In this document: one piece after another, positions 55,569-64,000 of the stretch
Layout of the letters: each line of letters starts with the position of its first letter
Numbering within the stretch: position 1 is the stretch's first letter
From: Glaciimonas sp.
Lineage (GTDB): Bacteria > Pseudomonadota > Gammaproteobacteria > Burkholderiales > Burkholderiaceae_D
Reading direction: 5' to 3'
Assembly: GCA_012927585.1 (NCBI GenBank)
Contig: JABBOY010000006.1
Span: 62,001 to 126,000, forward strand
DNA length: 64,000 nt
Notes under the pieces: model-generated
Database searches by the model: none
Seen by the model: only the letters and a program-made list of their open reading frames with translations
What the model was told of the DNA's origin: nothing
Made by a program: the position numbers and the translations under genes

Positions 55569-56396
55569 ATGCAAAATTTCACTCAAATCCTGTTCGTAAT
55601 GTGGCGCGAAACCGTCGAAGCGATGTTGGTGGTCGGCATTCTGTATGCCTGGTTATCGCACAATCCGGCCGGCGCGAGCGGCCTTAAATATCTGTGGGGC
55701 GGTGTATTGGCGGGCCTGGCGGGGGCTTTCCTGCTCGGGCTGGGAATCGGGGCGATGAACGATCTGTTGTCGGAGCAAGGGCATGCGTACTTCATGGCCG
55801 GGATGCTGCTAGTGGCGGCAGTCCTGATTGTCCAAATGGTGTTCTGGATGCGCCGCAATGGACGGCGCTTGAAGCGGGACATGGAGCAGGCGTTAAGCGC
55901 CAGCACGCAAGCCGAAAATTGGTGGGGAGTGTTTTCACTGGCTGCAATTGCGGTAGCACGCGAGGGCAGCGAAACGGTGGTGTTTTTATCCAGTCTGGCA
56001 ATGGGCAGCAATGGGTTCGCCTCGACACCATTTTGGTTGGCGCTGGGCCTGGGGGTAATACTTGCGGGCGGCACATTTGTGCTGCTGCAACTAGGCGGTA
56101 AGCTGATTTCATGGCGCGTATTTTTTCGTGTCACAGAAATTCTGTTGCTGCTACTGGCGTGTTCGCTGCTCCTGAGCGGAGTGGAGAAATTGATCGACGT
56201 GCAACTACTGCCGGTGATCGTGGCACAGGTATGGGATACCACCCGGCTGCTCGATGACGGTTCCGTACTCGGTAGCTTGGTGTCTTCTTTCACCGGCTAT
56301 CGGGCCCGCCCCGATCTGCTGACCCTGCTGGTTTTCTTCGCATATTGGCTGGTAATCCGCTGGATGATGCGCTCGGGTCGCCCAGCAACAGCATGA
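55569..56396 (+). CDS. ftrC: FTR1-type iron permease FtrC
   Basis: A 275-residue seven-helix permease. RETVE (residues 14-18) and REGSE in the middle are the two REXXE iron-binding motifs of FTR1. It moves iron through the inner membrane. Its stop overlaps the ATG of ftrD (ATGA). Confidence 0.93.
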   Translation: MQNFTQILFVMWRETVEAMLVVGILYAWLSHNPAGASGLKYLWGGVLAGLAGAFLLGLGIGAMNDLLSEQGHAYFMAGMLLVAAVLIVQMVFWMRRNGRRLKRDMEQALSASTQAENWWGVFSLAAIAVAREGSETVVFLSSLAMGSNGFASTPFWLALGLGVILAGGTFVLLQLGGKLISWRVFFRVTEILLLLLACSLLLSGVEKLIDVQLLPVIVAQVWDTTRLLDDGSVLGSLVSSFTGYRARPDLLTLLVFFAYWLVIRWMMRSGRPATA

Positions 56397-57766
56397 ATGC
56401 GCTGACGCTGGCCCCGCTGGGAAACTGGCTCCAAGGCAATGGTCGCCTGATCCGGCGCGTGCAATGGGTAGTGGTGCTGTTTTACGTAACGTTGCTGGTG
56501 GTGCCGGCGGTCTTGCCGCTGCCGGACGAGAGCGCGCACATTGTGAATAATCTGACCATTTTTGCCCAATTCGTATTCTGGGGCATCTGGTGGCCATTCG
56601 TGCTACTTAGCATGCTGCTGGTAGGGCGGGCCTGGTGCGGTGTGCTCTGCCCGGAAGGCTCTTTGACGGAATGGGCTAGCAGCAAGGGGCGCAACCGCGC
56701 CATTCCACGCTGGATGCGCTGTGGCGGCTGGCCCTTTGTGGCGTTCAGCATGACTACGCTGTACGGTCAGCTGGTCAGCGTGTATCAGTATCCCAAAGCG
56801 GTATTGCTGGTGCTGGGCGGCTCCACTGCGGCCGCCATCATGGTCGGTTATCTGTACGGACGCGAAAAGCGGGTTTGGTGCAAATATCTGTGCCCGGTCA
56901 ATGGCGTATTCGAGGTACTCAGCAAGCTGGCGCCGATGCACAACAAGGTCGATGTTGACGCCTGGCGCAAGTCCTACCATAGCGTGATCCCGATTCAGCC
57001 GATCAATTGCGCGCCGCTGGTGGCGATGCGCCAGATGCAAGGCGCCAGCGATTGCCATATGTGCGGACGCTGCAGCGGCCATCGCGACGCCATTGCACTG
57101 AGCGCCCGGGCGCCGAATCACGAAGTGGTCAAGCTGGGCGCGCAGTTAGCTACCGGCTGGCAAAGCGTGCTGATCCTGTTCGGTCTGCTCGGCATCGCGC
57201 TTGGGGCTTTTCAGTGGAGCGTCAATCCGCACTTCATTGAGGTCAAGCAATTGGCTGCCGAATGGCTGATCGAGCGCGACATCCTGTGGCCGTTCGCCGA
57301 GAACGCGCCGTGGTGGCTGTTGACCAATTATCCGATGCAGCGCGATGTTTTTTCCTGGCTTGATGGTGGTTTGGTGGCGAGCTACATTCTGGGCATGGGC
57401 GTGTTAATGGGTTGCGCGCTTTCTGCCATCATCGGGCTGGCCAGTTGCTTGCTGGGGCCGTGGCAGCGCCAGCGTTGTTATCACTTGTGTCAGGCGCTGA
57501 TTCCGCTGGCTGGTTGCGGCGTGTTTCTGGGCCTGTCGGCGCTGACCGTCAACTTGCTCAAAAATGATGGCGTACCGGTGTTCTGGATCAGTGATCTGCG
57601 GCTGATACTGCTGATTGGCGCCAGTCTCTGGTCGCTCAAGCTGGCAGTGGGTATTGCCCACCAGTACGCTACGACTAGATTGCAACGGATAGCGGCGCTG
57701 GGTGTGTTCGCACTGGCGCTGGCACTAGTCGATGTCAATTGGGTGCTGATGTTCTGGATCTGGTAG
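56393..57766 (+). CDS. ftrD: Membrane 4Fe-4S protein FtrD
   Basis: A 457-residue polytopic protein of the NapH/NosR type. CGVLCPEG, CKYLCPVNG and CHMCGRC carry cysteine clusters for 4Fe-4S centres. It is thought to pass electrons for iron reduction or permease recycling in the ftr system. The ATG at 56393 overlaps the ftrC stop; a TTG at 56345 is not supported. Confidence 0.92.
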   Translation: MNALTLAPLGNWLQGNGRLIRRVQWVVVLFYVTLLVVPAVLPLPDESAHIVNNLTIFAQFVFWGIWWPFVLLSMLLVGRAWCGVLCPEGSLTEWASSKGRNRAIPRWMRCGGWPFVAFSMTTLYGQLVSVYQYPKAVLLVLGGSTAAAIMVGYLYGREKRVWCKYLCPVNGVFEVLSKLAPMHNKVDVDAWRKSYHSVIPIQPINCAPLVAMRQMQGASDCHMCGRCSGHRDAIALSARAPNHEVVKLGAQLATGWQSVLILFGLLGIALGAFQWSVNPHFIEVKQLAAEWLIERDILWPFAENAPWWLLTNYPMQRDVFSWLDGGLVASYILGMGVLMGCALSAIIGLASCLLGPWQRQRCYHLCQALIPLAGCGVFLGLSALTVNLLKNDGVPVFWISDLRLILLIGASLWSLKLAVGIAHQYATTRLQRIAALGVFALALALVDVNWVLMFWIW

Positions 57767-57875
57767 TACTGGACGCCGTATTTTATTTTTATTAATGAAA
57801 TAATGTGGAAAACATCGTATTTTTAAGCATACCCGTCCTTATTTTAATAATTGATAAAGCGGCAAACAGTCGTAA

Positions 57876-58379
57876 TCAGGTGCGATTGCGGCGCGACATG
57901 GCGTCAAGGGCGGCTTTCAGCGCTGCGTTGCGGGGTGAATTTTCCAACGTATCGGCCAGCACCGCCAGCGCCGAACGGGCTGGCTCCGACAGTGTCGCTT
58001 GCTTGACCGGGATGGCTTTTTCCAGGCTTTTGACAACTTGCACTTTGAGGCGGATTGCGCTAACCTGCCATCCGCGCTTCAGCAATAAATCCTGCAGTTT
58101 CGGCAACTGTTGCTTGAGTTTGGCAGCCAGTGCAGCATTCGGCGTCGATAGCACCAACTGGCCGGATTCGAATTGCAGGATGGTGCAGGCTTCGAACATT
58201 GCGGGTAGCGCCGTCGCACAATCCGTTTGCAGCGCCGCCATTCTGGTGGCGGTTGGCATCAGCGCAGCCATCTTGTCGTGTCCGCGCAAAAAGTCCATTG
58301 CGTCTTGTGGCGCGCGCGCTGCCTGCACCGGACTAGCGCTACGGTGGTAAGGAGTATAGGAAGAGGAGGATGACCGCAT
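57876..58379 (-). CDS. dciA: DciA-like DUF721 protein
   Basis: A 167-residue protein. SASPVQAARAPQDAMDFLRG leads into a DUF721/DciA domain (about residues 50-115: FESGQLVLSTPNAALAAKLK). DciA helps load the replicative helicase DnaB in bacteria without DnaC. The start at 58379 is chosen because longer forms would run into the M23 gene. It is divergent from it. Confidence 0.82.
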   Translation of the reverse strand: MRSSSSSYTPYHRSASPVQAARAPQDAMDFLRGHDKMAALMPTATRMAALQTDCATALPAMFEACTILQFESGQLVLSTPNAALAAKLKQQLPKLQDLLLKRGWQVSAIRLKVQVVKSLEKAIPVKQATLSEPARSALAVLADTLENSPRNAALKAALDAMSRRNRT

Positions 58380-58421
58380 CCACCGAACCTTATCATATCC
58401 GGTGCACCATAGAGGATCGAT

Positions 58422-59378
58422 ATGCAAGTCATTCTGCTGCATCCACGCCTGGCACAGGCCAAATCCATTACCCTGACCAAAAAGCATCTGCTACTGGCAA
58501 TGCTGGTCTTTTTGACTGCAGTCGCAGTTGGCGCGGTTTTGCTGCAGGCCCTGACGCTGCGTTTTGCGACCGGTATTACTTCGCCCTTTTTACTGGGATT
58601 GATCGCGCAATCGGAGACCGATCAGGCCAGCCGGCAAGACAAGTTTTTGAAGCAAAACCTGGCTTTCATGGCGGTGCGGCTGGGCCAGATGCAGGCCCAG
58701 TTAGTGCGGCTAGATGCACTCGGCGAACGGGTGCAGGGCCTGGCCGGCGTCAAGCCGGAAGATTTTAACTTCAAGGCATTGCCCGGTCGTGGCGGTGCGG
58801 CGCCGTCCAGTCTGGAGCGGCAGGCCGGACCGGATTTGAGCCTGACAGACTTTCAGAAATTGCTCGATGCCATGACAACCGATGTCGAGCATCGGGCCGA
58901 TTACATGAATGTGCTGGAGTCGACTCTGATGGCCGACAAGATCCAGTCGAAACTGCTGCCCACCAATCAGCCGGTCAAGGTGAATTATGTCGCGTCCGGC
59001 TTTGGGGTGCGCTTCGATCCGTTTACTGGACACAGCACCTTTCATGCGGGGATCGATTTCCCGGCCCCAACCGGCACCCCGATCGTGGCCGCGGCAGGCG
59101 GAGTGGTCATCGCGTCCGAGTTCCATAACGATTACGGCAACATGCTGGAGATTGACCACGGCAACGATATCGTCACCCGTTATGCGCATGCGTCGCGCCT
59201 GCTGGTGCACATCGGCGACATCGTCAAGCGCGGCCAGCATGTGGCCGATATTGGCTCGACTGGCCGTTCTACCGGAGCGCATCTGCATTTCGAAGTGCGC
59301 GTCAAGGGCGTAGCCCAAGATCCGAACAAGTTTCTCGCAGCCGGAGCCGATCTGGCGAAAGTTGTGGCGCTACGGTAA
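58422..59378 (+). CDS. M23 family metallopeptidase (membrane-anchored)
   Basis: A 318-residue protein. An N-terminal membrane helix (LLLAMLVFLTAVAVGAVLLQ) is followed by a coiled-coil-like region and a LytM domain: FHAGIDFPAPTGTPIVAAAG has the zinc His and Asp, and GAHLHFEVRV the HxH. It probably trims peptidoglycan or regulates amidases. This gene commonly stands between dciA and secA in Burkholderiales. Confidence 0.9.
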   Translation: MQVILLHPRLAQAKSITLTKKHLLLAMLVFLTAVAVGAVLLQALTLRFATGITSPFLLGLIAQSETDQASRQDKFLKQNLAFMAVRLGQMQAQLVRLDALGERVQGLAGVKPEDFNFKALPGRGGAAPSSLERQAGPDLSLTDFQKLLDAMTTDVEHRADYMNVLESTLMADKIQSKLLPTNQPVKVNYVASGFGVRFDPFTGHSTFHAGIDFPAPTGTPIVAAAGGVVIASEFHNDYGNMLEIDHGNDIVTRYAHASRLLVHIGDIVKRGQHVADIGSTGRSTGAHLHFEVRVKGVAQDPNKFLAAGADLAKVVALR

Positions 59379-59590
59379 AAATACGTTTTTAATGCTGATT
59401 TTTCTTTTGGGTAAAGTTTGAGTAATGGCAATTGAGCATTGCTTCCGCCCAGGTAAGCCCAACATGCAAAAAGTCGCATGCTAAAATCCGATGTTAAACA
59501 TAGTCCGGCCCGATGCTGGCAGTTATGCAGTGCAGATGCCCAATGCAGTTGCATCGAGTCATTTTTCCGGCGCTTTTTTAGAATCCAAGT

Positions 59591-62356
59591 ATGTCATTAC
59601 TGACCCAGATTTTCGGTAGTCGCAACCAGCGGCTACTCAAGCAATATAAAAAAACCGTCCGCGAGATCAATGCGCTAGAAGCGGATATGGAAAAACTCTC
59701 GGATGCGCAGTTGCAAGCCAAGACACCGGCTTTCAAAGAACGCATTGCCAACGGCGAAAAAATCGACGACCTGCTGCCGGAAGCATTTGCGGTGTGCCGC
59801 GAAGCTAGCAAACGGGTGCTCAAAATGCGCCATTTCGACGTCCAGTTGATCGGCGGCATGGTGATACACCAGGGCAAAATTGCAGAAATGGGCACCGGCG
59901 AGGGCAAAACCCTGATGTCGACTCTGGCGTCTTATCTCAACGGTTTGGACGGCAAAGGCGTGCACATCGTCACCGTCAATGACTATCTGGCACAGCGTGA
60001 CGCCGATAGTATGGGTCTGCTGTATGGCTGGCTCGGTCTCACGACCGGCGTGAACCTGTCGCAGATGGATCACGACAGCAAGCAGCTCGCCTATGCCGCG
60101 GATATTACTTACGGCACTAATAATGAGTTCGGTTTCGATTACCTGCGTGACAACATGGTGTTCGATGTGGCGGACCGGGTTCAGCGCGGCCTGCACTTCG
60201 CCATCGTCGATGAAGTCGATTCGATCCTGATCGATGAAGCGCGCACCCCGCTGATCATCTCGGGCCAGGCAGAAAACCACACCGAGCTGTATTACAAGCT
60301 CAATGAGATGCCCAAACGTCTGATCTTGCAGATCGGCGAAGAAACGCCGGACGGCAAAGGCAAAGTGGATGTGCCGGGCGATTACACCAAGGACGAAAAG
60401 GCGCACCAGGTGCTGCTGACCGAAGCCGGCCACGAAAAGGTCGAGCAGATTCTGACCGAGATGGGATTGCTGGCCGAAGGCGGTTCGCTCTACGATGCGA
60501 CCCACATCGCGCTGGTGCACCATCTGTATGCGGCGCTGCGCGCCCATGCGCTGTATTTCAAGGACCAGCATTACGTGGTGCAGGACGGTGAAGTCGTCAT
60601 AGTCGATGAATTCACCGGACGTATGATGACCGGCCGGCGCTGGTCCGATGGCCTGCATCAGGCAGTCGAAGCCAAGGAAGGCGTCAAAATCCAGAACGAA
60701 AATCAGACCCTGGCGTCGATCACGTTTCAGAATTACTTCCGCATGTACGGGAAACTGGCCGGCATGACCGGTACCGCCGACACTGAAGCTTACGAGTTCC
60801 AGTCGATTTACTCCCTTGAAACGGTGGTGATTCCACAAAACAAGCCGAATCAGCGCAAGGATCGGCAGGATCAGGTCTACAAGACCAATGAAGAAAAATA
60901 TCAGGCGATGCTGAAAGACATTCAGGATTGTTATGAGCGCGGTCAGCCGGCGCTAGTCGGCACCACCTCGATAGAAAATTCCGAATTGCTGTCCGGTATT
61001 TTGGACAAGGCCAAGTTGCCGCACAATGTGCTGAATGCAAAACAGCATGCGCGCGAAGCCGAAATCATCGCCCAGGCCGGCAGCCCCAAAGCGATCACGA
61101 TAGCGACCAATATGGCGGGCCGGGGTACCGATATCGTGCTGGGCGGCAGCGTCGAAAACACGATCCATACTATTGAAGCCGATGCTGGAATATCCGAGGC
61201 TGACCAGCAGGCGCAGGCATTGGCCTTGCGTAGCGGCTGGCAGGCATTGCACGACCAGGTAGTGGCAGCCGGCGGCTTGCATATTGTCGGCACCGAGCGC
61301 CACGAATCGCGGCGGGTCGACAATCAGTTACGCGGCCGTTCCGGCCGTCAGGGCGACCCCGGTTCTTCGCGGTTTTACCTGTCGCTGGATGATGCGCTGC
61401 TGCGTATTTTTGCCGGTGACCGGGTGCGCGCCATCATGGATCGACTGAAAATGCCCGAAGGCGAGCCGATCGAGGCCGGCATCGTGTCGCGTTCGATCGA
61501 ATCCGCGCAGCGCAAGGTCGAGGCGCGTAACTTCGACATCCGCAAGCAATTGCTGGAATACGATGATGTCTCCAACGATCAGCGCAAGGTGATTTACACC
61601 CAGCGCAACGGACTGCTGGAGTCGGACAATGTGTCCGAACTGATCGCTTCGCTACGCAACGGCGTGTTTACCGACCTGTTTCGTGCTTTTGTGCCGGCCG
61701 AGTCGATGGAAGAACAGTGGGACATCAAGGCGCTGGAAACAGTGCTGGCCGATGATTGGCAGCTTGAACTGCCGCTGGCGCAGATGCTGGAAACCGAGCC
61801 GAATCTGACTGACGTAGAACTGCTGCAGCGCACTCTGCAGGCTGCCACTGCAGCCTACGACGCCAAGATCGCTATCGTCGGACGCGAATCGTTCGGCGGT
61901 TTCGAACGCAGTGTGATGCTGCAAAGCGTCGACTCGCACTGGCGCGAACATCTGGCCGCGCTGGATCACCTGCGCCAGGGCATCCACTTGCGCGGCTATG
62001 CGCAAAAGAATCCAAAGCAGGAATACAAGCGCGAAGCCTTCGATTTGTTCGGCCAGATGCTCGATCTGATCAAGAACGATGTGACCAAAGTGGTCATGAC
62101 GGTGCACATCCAGTCGCGCGAAGAGATCGAAACGGCAGAGCAGGAACTGGCGCAATCGCATGTCGAGAACGTGCATTATCAGCATGCGGATTTCGATGCC
62201 GAGGCGGAACCGGAAGATTTGCTGGCACCGACCGCCCGCTCTGAGACAGATGCCCAGCGGCTGAATCCGAACGCGGTGGCAAAGGTCGGTCGCAACGACC
62301 TTTGCCCTTGCGGCAGCGGCAAGAAGTACAAGCAGTGCCACGGCAAGCTGGCATAA
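59591..62356 (+). CDS. secA: Preprotein translocase ATPase SecA
   Basis: A 921-residue SecA. NBD1 has [20 protein letters not shown] (Walker A) and [20 protein letters not shown] (Walker B), NBD2 has [14 protein letters not shown] and [20 protein letters not shown], and the C-terminus has [16 protein letters not shown], the zinc-binding SEC-C motif for SecB. It drives protein export through SecYEG. The 212-bp spacer upstream shows no obvious terminator or SecM-like gene. Confidence 0.98.
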   Translation: MSLLTQIFGSRNQRLLKQYKKTVREINALEADMEKLSDAQLQAKTPAFKERIANGEKIDDLLPEAFAVCREASKRVLKMRHFDVQLIGGMVIHQGKIAEMGTGEGKTLMSTLASYLNGLDGKGVHIVTVNDYLAQRDADSMGLLYGWLGLTTGVNLSQMDHDSKQLAYAADITYGTNNEFGFDYLRDNMVFDVADRVQRGLHFAIVDEVDSILIDEARTPLIISGQAENHTELYYKLNEMPKRLILQIGEETPDGKGKVDVPGDYTKDEKAHQVLLTEAGHEKVEQILTEMGLLAEGGSLYDATHIALVHHLYAALRAHALYFKDQHYVVQDGEVVIVDEFTGRMMTGRRWSDGLHQAVEAKEGVKIQNENQTLASITFQNYFRMYGKLAGMTGTADTEAYEFQSIYSLETVVIPQNKPNQRKDRQDQVYKTNEEKYQAMLKDIQDCYERGQPALVGTTSIENSELLSGILDKAKLPHNVLNAKQHAREAEIIAQAGSPKAITIATNMAGRGTDIVLGGSVENTIHTIEADAGISEADQQAQALALRSGWQALHDQVVAAGGLHIVGTERHESRRVDNQLRGRSGRQGDPGSSRFYLSLDDALLRIFAGDRVRAIMDRLKMPEGEPIEAGIVSRSIESAQRKVEARNFDIRKQLLEYDDVSNDQRKVIYTQRNGLLESDNVSELIASLRNGVFTDLFRAFVPAESMEEQWDIKALETVLADDWQLELPLAQMLETEPNLTDVELLQRTLQAATAAYDAKIAIVGRESFGGFERSVMLQSVDSHWREHLAALDHLRQGIHLRGYAQKNPKQEYKREAFDLFGQMLDLIKNDVTKVVMTVHIQSREEIETAEQELAQSHVENVHYQHADFDAEAEPEDLLAPTARSETDAQRLNPNAVAKVGRNDLCPCGSGKKYKQCHGKLA

Positions 62357-62377
62357 GCAGTTCGGATATTGCGCACC

Positions 62378-62405
62378 AAAAAAGACGGGCGTGCCCGTCT
62401 TTTTT
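62378..62405 (+). terminator. Terminator after secA
   Basis: GACGGGC, GT, GCCCGTC with flanking A-tract and T-tract, so it may work in both directions. Confidence 0.92.
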
Positions 62406-62525
62406 ATGGGATCAGCATTAGCCGGCCTTGCCGCTGGGCAGTATCCCGCTGTGCGGCATTGCACATCGGCATTGGCGACATAACGATTACAATACGTTTT
62501 CGTCCACTGCTAGAGCACGCACAAC

Positions 62526-63764
62526 ATGGCTGTCAATTCCCCTCTCCCGCTCGCCGCCGATCTCACACCGGTGGCGGGCATCTTGCTCGGCCATGCCGAA
62601 GCAGGCATCAAAAACCCCAACCGCAAGGATTTGCTGGTACTGCAGCTGGCCGAGAGCGCCACGGTGGCGGGCGTGTTCACCACCAACCGTTTTTGCGCCG
62701 CGCCGGTGCAAGTAGCGAAAGCCCATTTGGAAGCGGTCGCGCAATCCGGCCGCCGCATCCGCGCGCTCCTGATCAATACCGGCAACGCCAATGCCGGCAC
62801 CGGTGCGCCGGGTTTGGCTGATGCCCATGCCAGCTGTGCAGCGCTGGCCGGTTTGCTGGATTGCGATCCGACCCAAATCCTGCCATTTTCGACCGGCGTG
62901 ATTCTGGAGCCGCTGCCGCTCGATCGCATCAAAGCCGGCTTGCCGCAAGCGATCAAGAATCTGACGCAGGACAATTGGTTCAATGCCGCCGAAGCCATCA
63001 TGACCACCGACACCCAGCCCAAGGCGGCGTCGCGTAGCGTTGTGATCAACGGCGTCACGGTCACCCTGACCGGCATCAGTAAAGGCGCCGGCATGATCAA
63101 GCCGAACATGGCGACCATGCTGGGCTTTCTGGCGTGCGATGCAAAGGTGGCGCAACCGGTGCTGGATCATTTGGTCAAGCAGGCTGCCGATACCTCGTTC
63201 AATTGCATCACCATCGATGGCGACACCTCGACCAACGATTCCTTCATGCTGATCGCCACCGGTACAGCCGCGCTCGAAATCAACGATATCGGGTCGAGCG
63301 AATATGCCGCGCTGGCGCAGGCGGTGACCGGTATTTCGCAACAGTTGGCGCAGATGATTATTCGCGATGGCGAAGGTGCGACAAAATTCATCACCATCAC
63401 AGTCGAGCAAGGCAGAAACGCCGAGGAATGCCGCAAGATTGCCTACTCGATCGCCCATTCGCCGCTGGTGAAAACCGCTTTCTTCGCGTCCGACCCGAAC
63501 CTCGGCCGGATTCTGTGCGCAATCGGTTATGCCGGCGTCGATGATCTCGATGTCAGCCAGTTGAATCTGTATCTGGACGATGTCTGGGTCGCCAAAAATG
63601 GCGGGCGCAATTCGGATTATCAGGAACAGGACGGCCAACGCGTAATGCAGCAAAGCGAAATCACGGTGCGCGTCACACTAGCGCGCGGCAGCGCCAGTGC
63701 CACGGTCTGGACTTGCGACCTGTCGCACGAATATGTGACCATCAATGCGGATTACCGCTCTTAA
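62526..63764 (+). CDS. argJ: Glutamate N-acetyltransferase/ornithine acetyltransferase
   Basis: A 412-residue ArgJ. The autocleavage site [12 protein letters not shown] is present with nucleophile Thr197. [22 protein letters not shown] and [16 protein letters not shown] are further signatures. It recycles the acetyl group from N-acetylornithine to glutamate in arginine synthesis. A start ATG at 62526 is used. Confidence 0.95.
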   Translation: MAVNSPLPLAADLTPVAGILLGHAEAGIKNPNRKDLLVLQLAESATVAGVFTTNRFCAAPVQVAKAHLEAVAQSGRRIRALLINTGNANAGTGAPGLADAHASCAALAGLLDCDPTQILPFSTGVILEPLPLDRIKAGLPQAIKNLTQDNWFNAAEAIMTTDTQPKAASRSVVINGVTVTLTGISKGAGMIKPNMATMLGFLACDAKVAQPVLDHLVKQAADTSFNCITIDGDTSTNDSFMLIATGTAALEINDIGSSEYAALAQAVTGISQQLAQMIIRDGEGATKFITITVEQGRNAEECRKIAYSIAHSPLVKTAFFASDPNLGRILCAIGYAGVDDLDVSQLNLYLDDVWVAKNGGRNSDYQEQDGQRVMQQSEITVRVTLARGSASATVWTCDLSHEYVTINADYRS

Positions 63765-63791
63765 TAATCGACACTCACAAGCCTTTCATTC

Positions 63792-64000
63792 ATGACACAA
63801 CTCGATCAATTTCTGGTGCGCGCTGAAAGCTTGCTGGCGCGCCTGGAATCCATTCTGCCGCCGCCGGCACACGCTACCGACTGGGCGCGCGCCACCGCAT
63901 TTCGCTGGCGCAAGCGGCCCGGCCAAGGCATCGGATTCCTGCAGCCGGTGGCGCATATCGCCAATATCAATTTGAGCGATCTGCACAATATCGGGCCGCA
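63792..64000 (+). CDS. ATPase-like protein (DUF815 type), partial
   Basis: The first 69 codons of a gene that runs off the right edge. It begins MTQLDQFLVRAESLLARLES and continues with FRWRKRPGQGIGFLQPV and HIANINLSDLHNIGP. This start and the location after secA-argJ fit the DUF815 AAA ATPase gene seen in many Burkholderiales; the ATPase domain itself is outside the window. Confidence 0.7.
   Translation, partial: MTQLDQFLVRAESLLARLESILPPPAHATDWARATAFRWRKRPGQGIGFLQPVAHIANINLSDLHNIGP

Overview
The window reads as chromosome of a Burkholderiales betaproteobacterium, probably Oxalobacteraceae (Herminiimonas/Collimonas-like). This rests on gene neighbourhoods (uvrA | MFS | ssb; dciA | M23 peptidase | secA | argJ), protein flavour and the ftrABCD, gltIJKL and fadD sets; no search was run. 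Most of the window has ordinary, moderately GC-rich codon use. The stretch at about 8.5-14.4 kb is strikingly AT-rich, as expected for a horizontally exchanged O-antigen core.

Layout. 1-2.3 kb: start of uvrA (minus), an MFS transporter and ssb. 2.4-8.5 kb: dTDP-L-rhamnose genes rfbB, rfbA (frameshifted), rfbC and rfbD; rfbD is cut off from the others by an intact VapBC-type toxin-antitoxin pair, two decayed toxin-antitoxin remnants and a cluster of palindromic repeats. 8.6-24.1 kb: O-antigen cluster with a GH3 lipoprotein, Wzx flippase, GT2 transferase, Wzy polymerase, the UDP-L-FucNAc genes fnlABC, an L-FucNAc transferase (wbuB-like), a truncated duplicate of the initiating transferase, galE, a second epimerase, the PglC-like initiating transferase and a WbpM-like 4,6-dehydratase. 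24.1-25.2 kb holds no intact gene. 25.2-30.6 kb: an H-NS-like protein, phosphomannomutase/phosphoglucomutase, a DinJ/YafQ toxin-antitoxin pair, waaC, waaA and pagL. 30.9-42.5 kb: M20 amidohydrolase, lipoprotein aminopeptidase, fadD, FMN-reductase-like protein, stress protein, thioesterase, Atm1-type ABC exporter, LysR regulator and catabolic glutamate dehydrogenase. 42.8-46.1 kb: glutamate/aspartate ABC transporter gltIJKL. 46.6-50.9 kb: a little-characterised secreted/membrane module of DUF4331 protein, small lipoprotein, TPR protein and HupE-like protein with an EF-hand loop, preceded by an FNR-like site. 51.0-54.4 kb: glycerate kinase, pyrC and DUF3025. 54.5-57.8 kb: ferrous-iron operon ftrABCD behind a probable Fur box. 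57.9-64 kb: dciA, M23 peptidase, secA, argJ and the start of an ATPase-like gene.

How it works together: roughly the first half supplies the cell envelope. Nucleotide sugars (dTDP-Rha, UDP-L-FucNAc and probably a WbpM-derived sugar) feed a Wzx/Wzy O-antigen pathway, while waaC, waaA and pagL build and trim the lipid A-core acceptor. Only two dedicated glycosyltransferases plus one initiating transferase are visible, so a short repeat unit is likely. The rfbA lesion leaves rhamnose supply in doubt unless another copy exists. The second half is mainly metabolism and transport, plus the DUF4331/HupE module, the least understood part of the window.

The intergenic spaces are full of palindromic repeats of at least six families. 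One member appears to have inserted in frame inside rfbB. Together with the 7-base lesion in rfbA, the decayed toxin-antitoxin genes and a 220-bp partial duplication in the O-antigen cluster, they show active local rearrangement.
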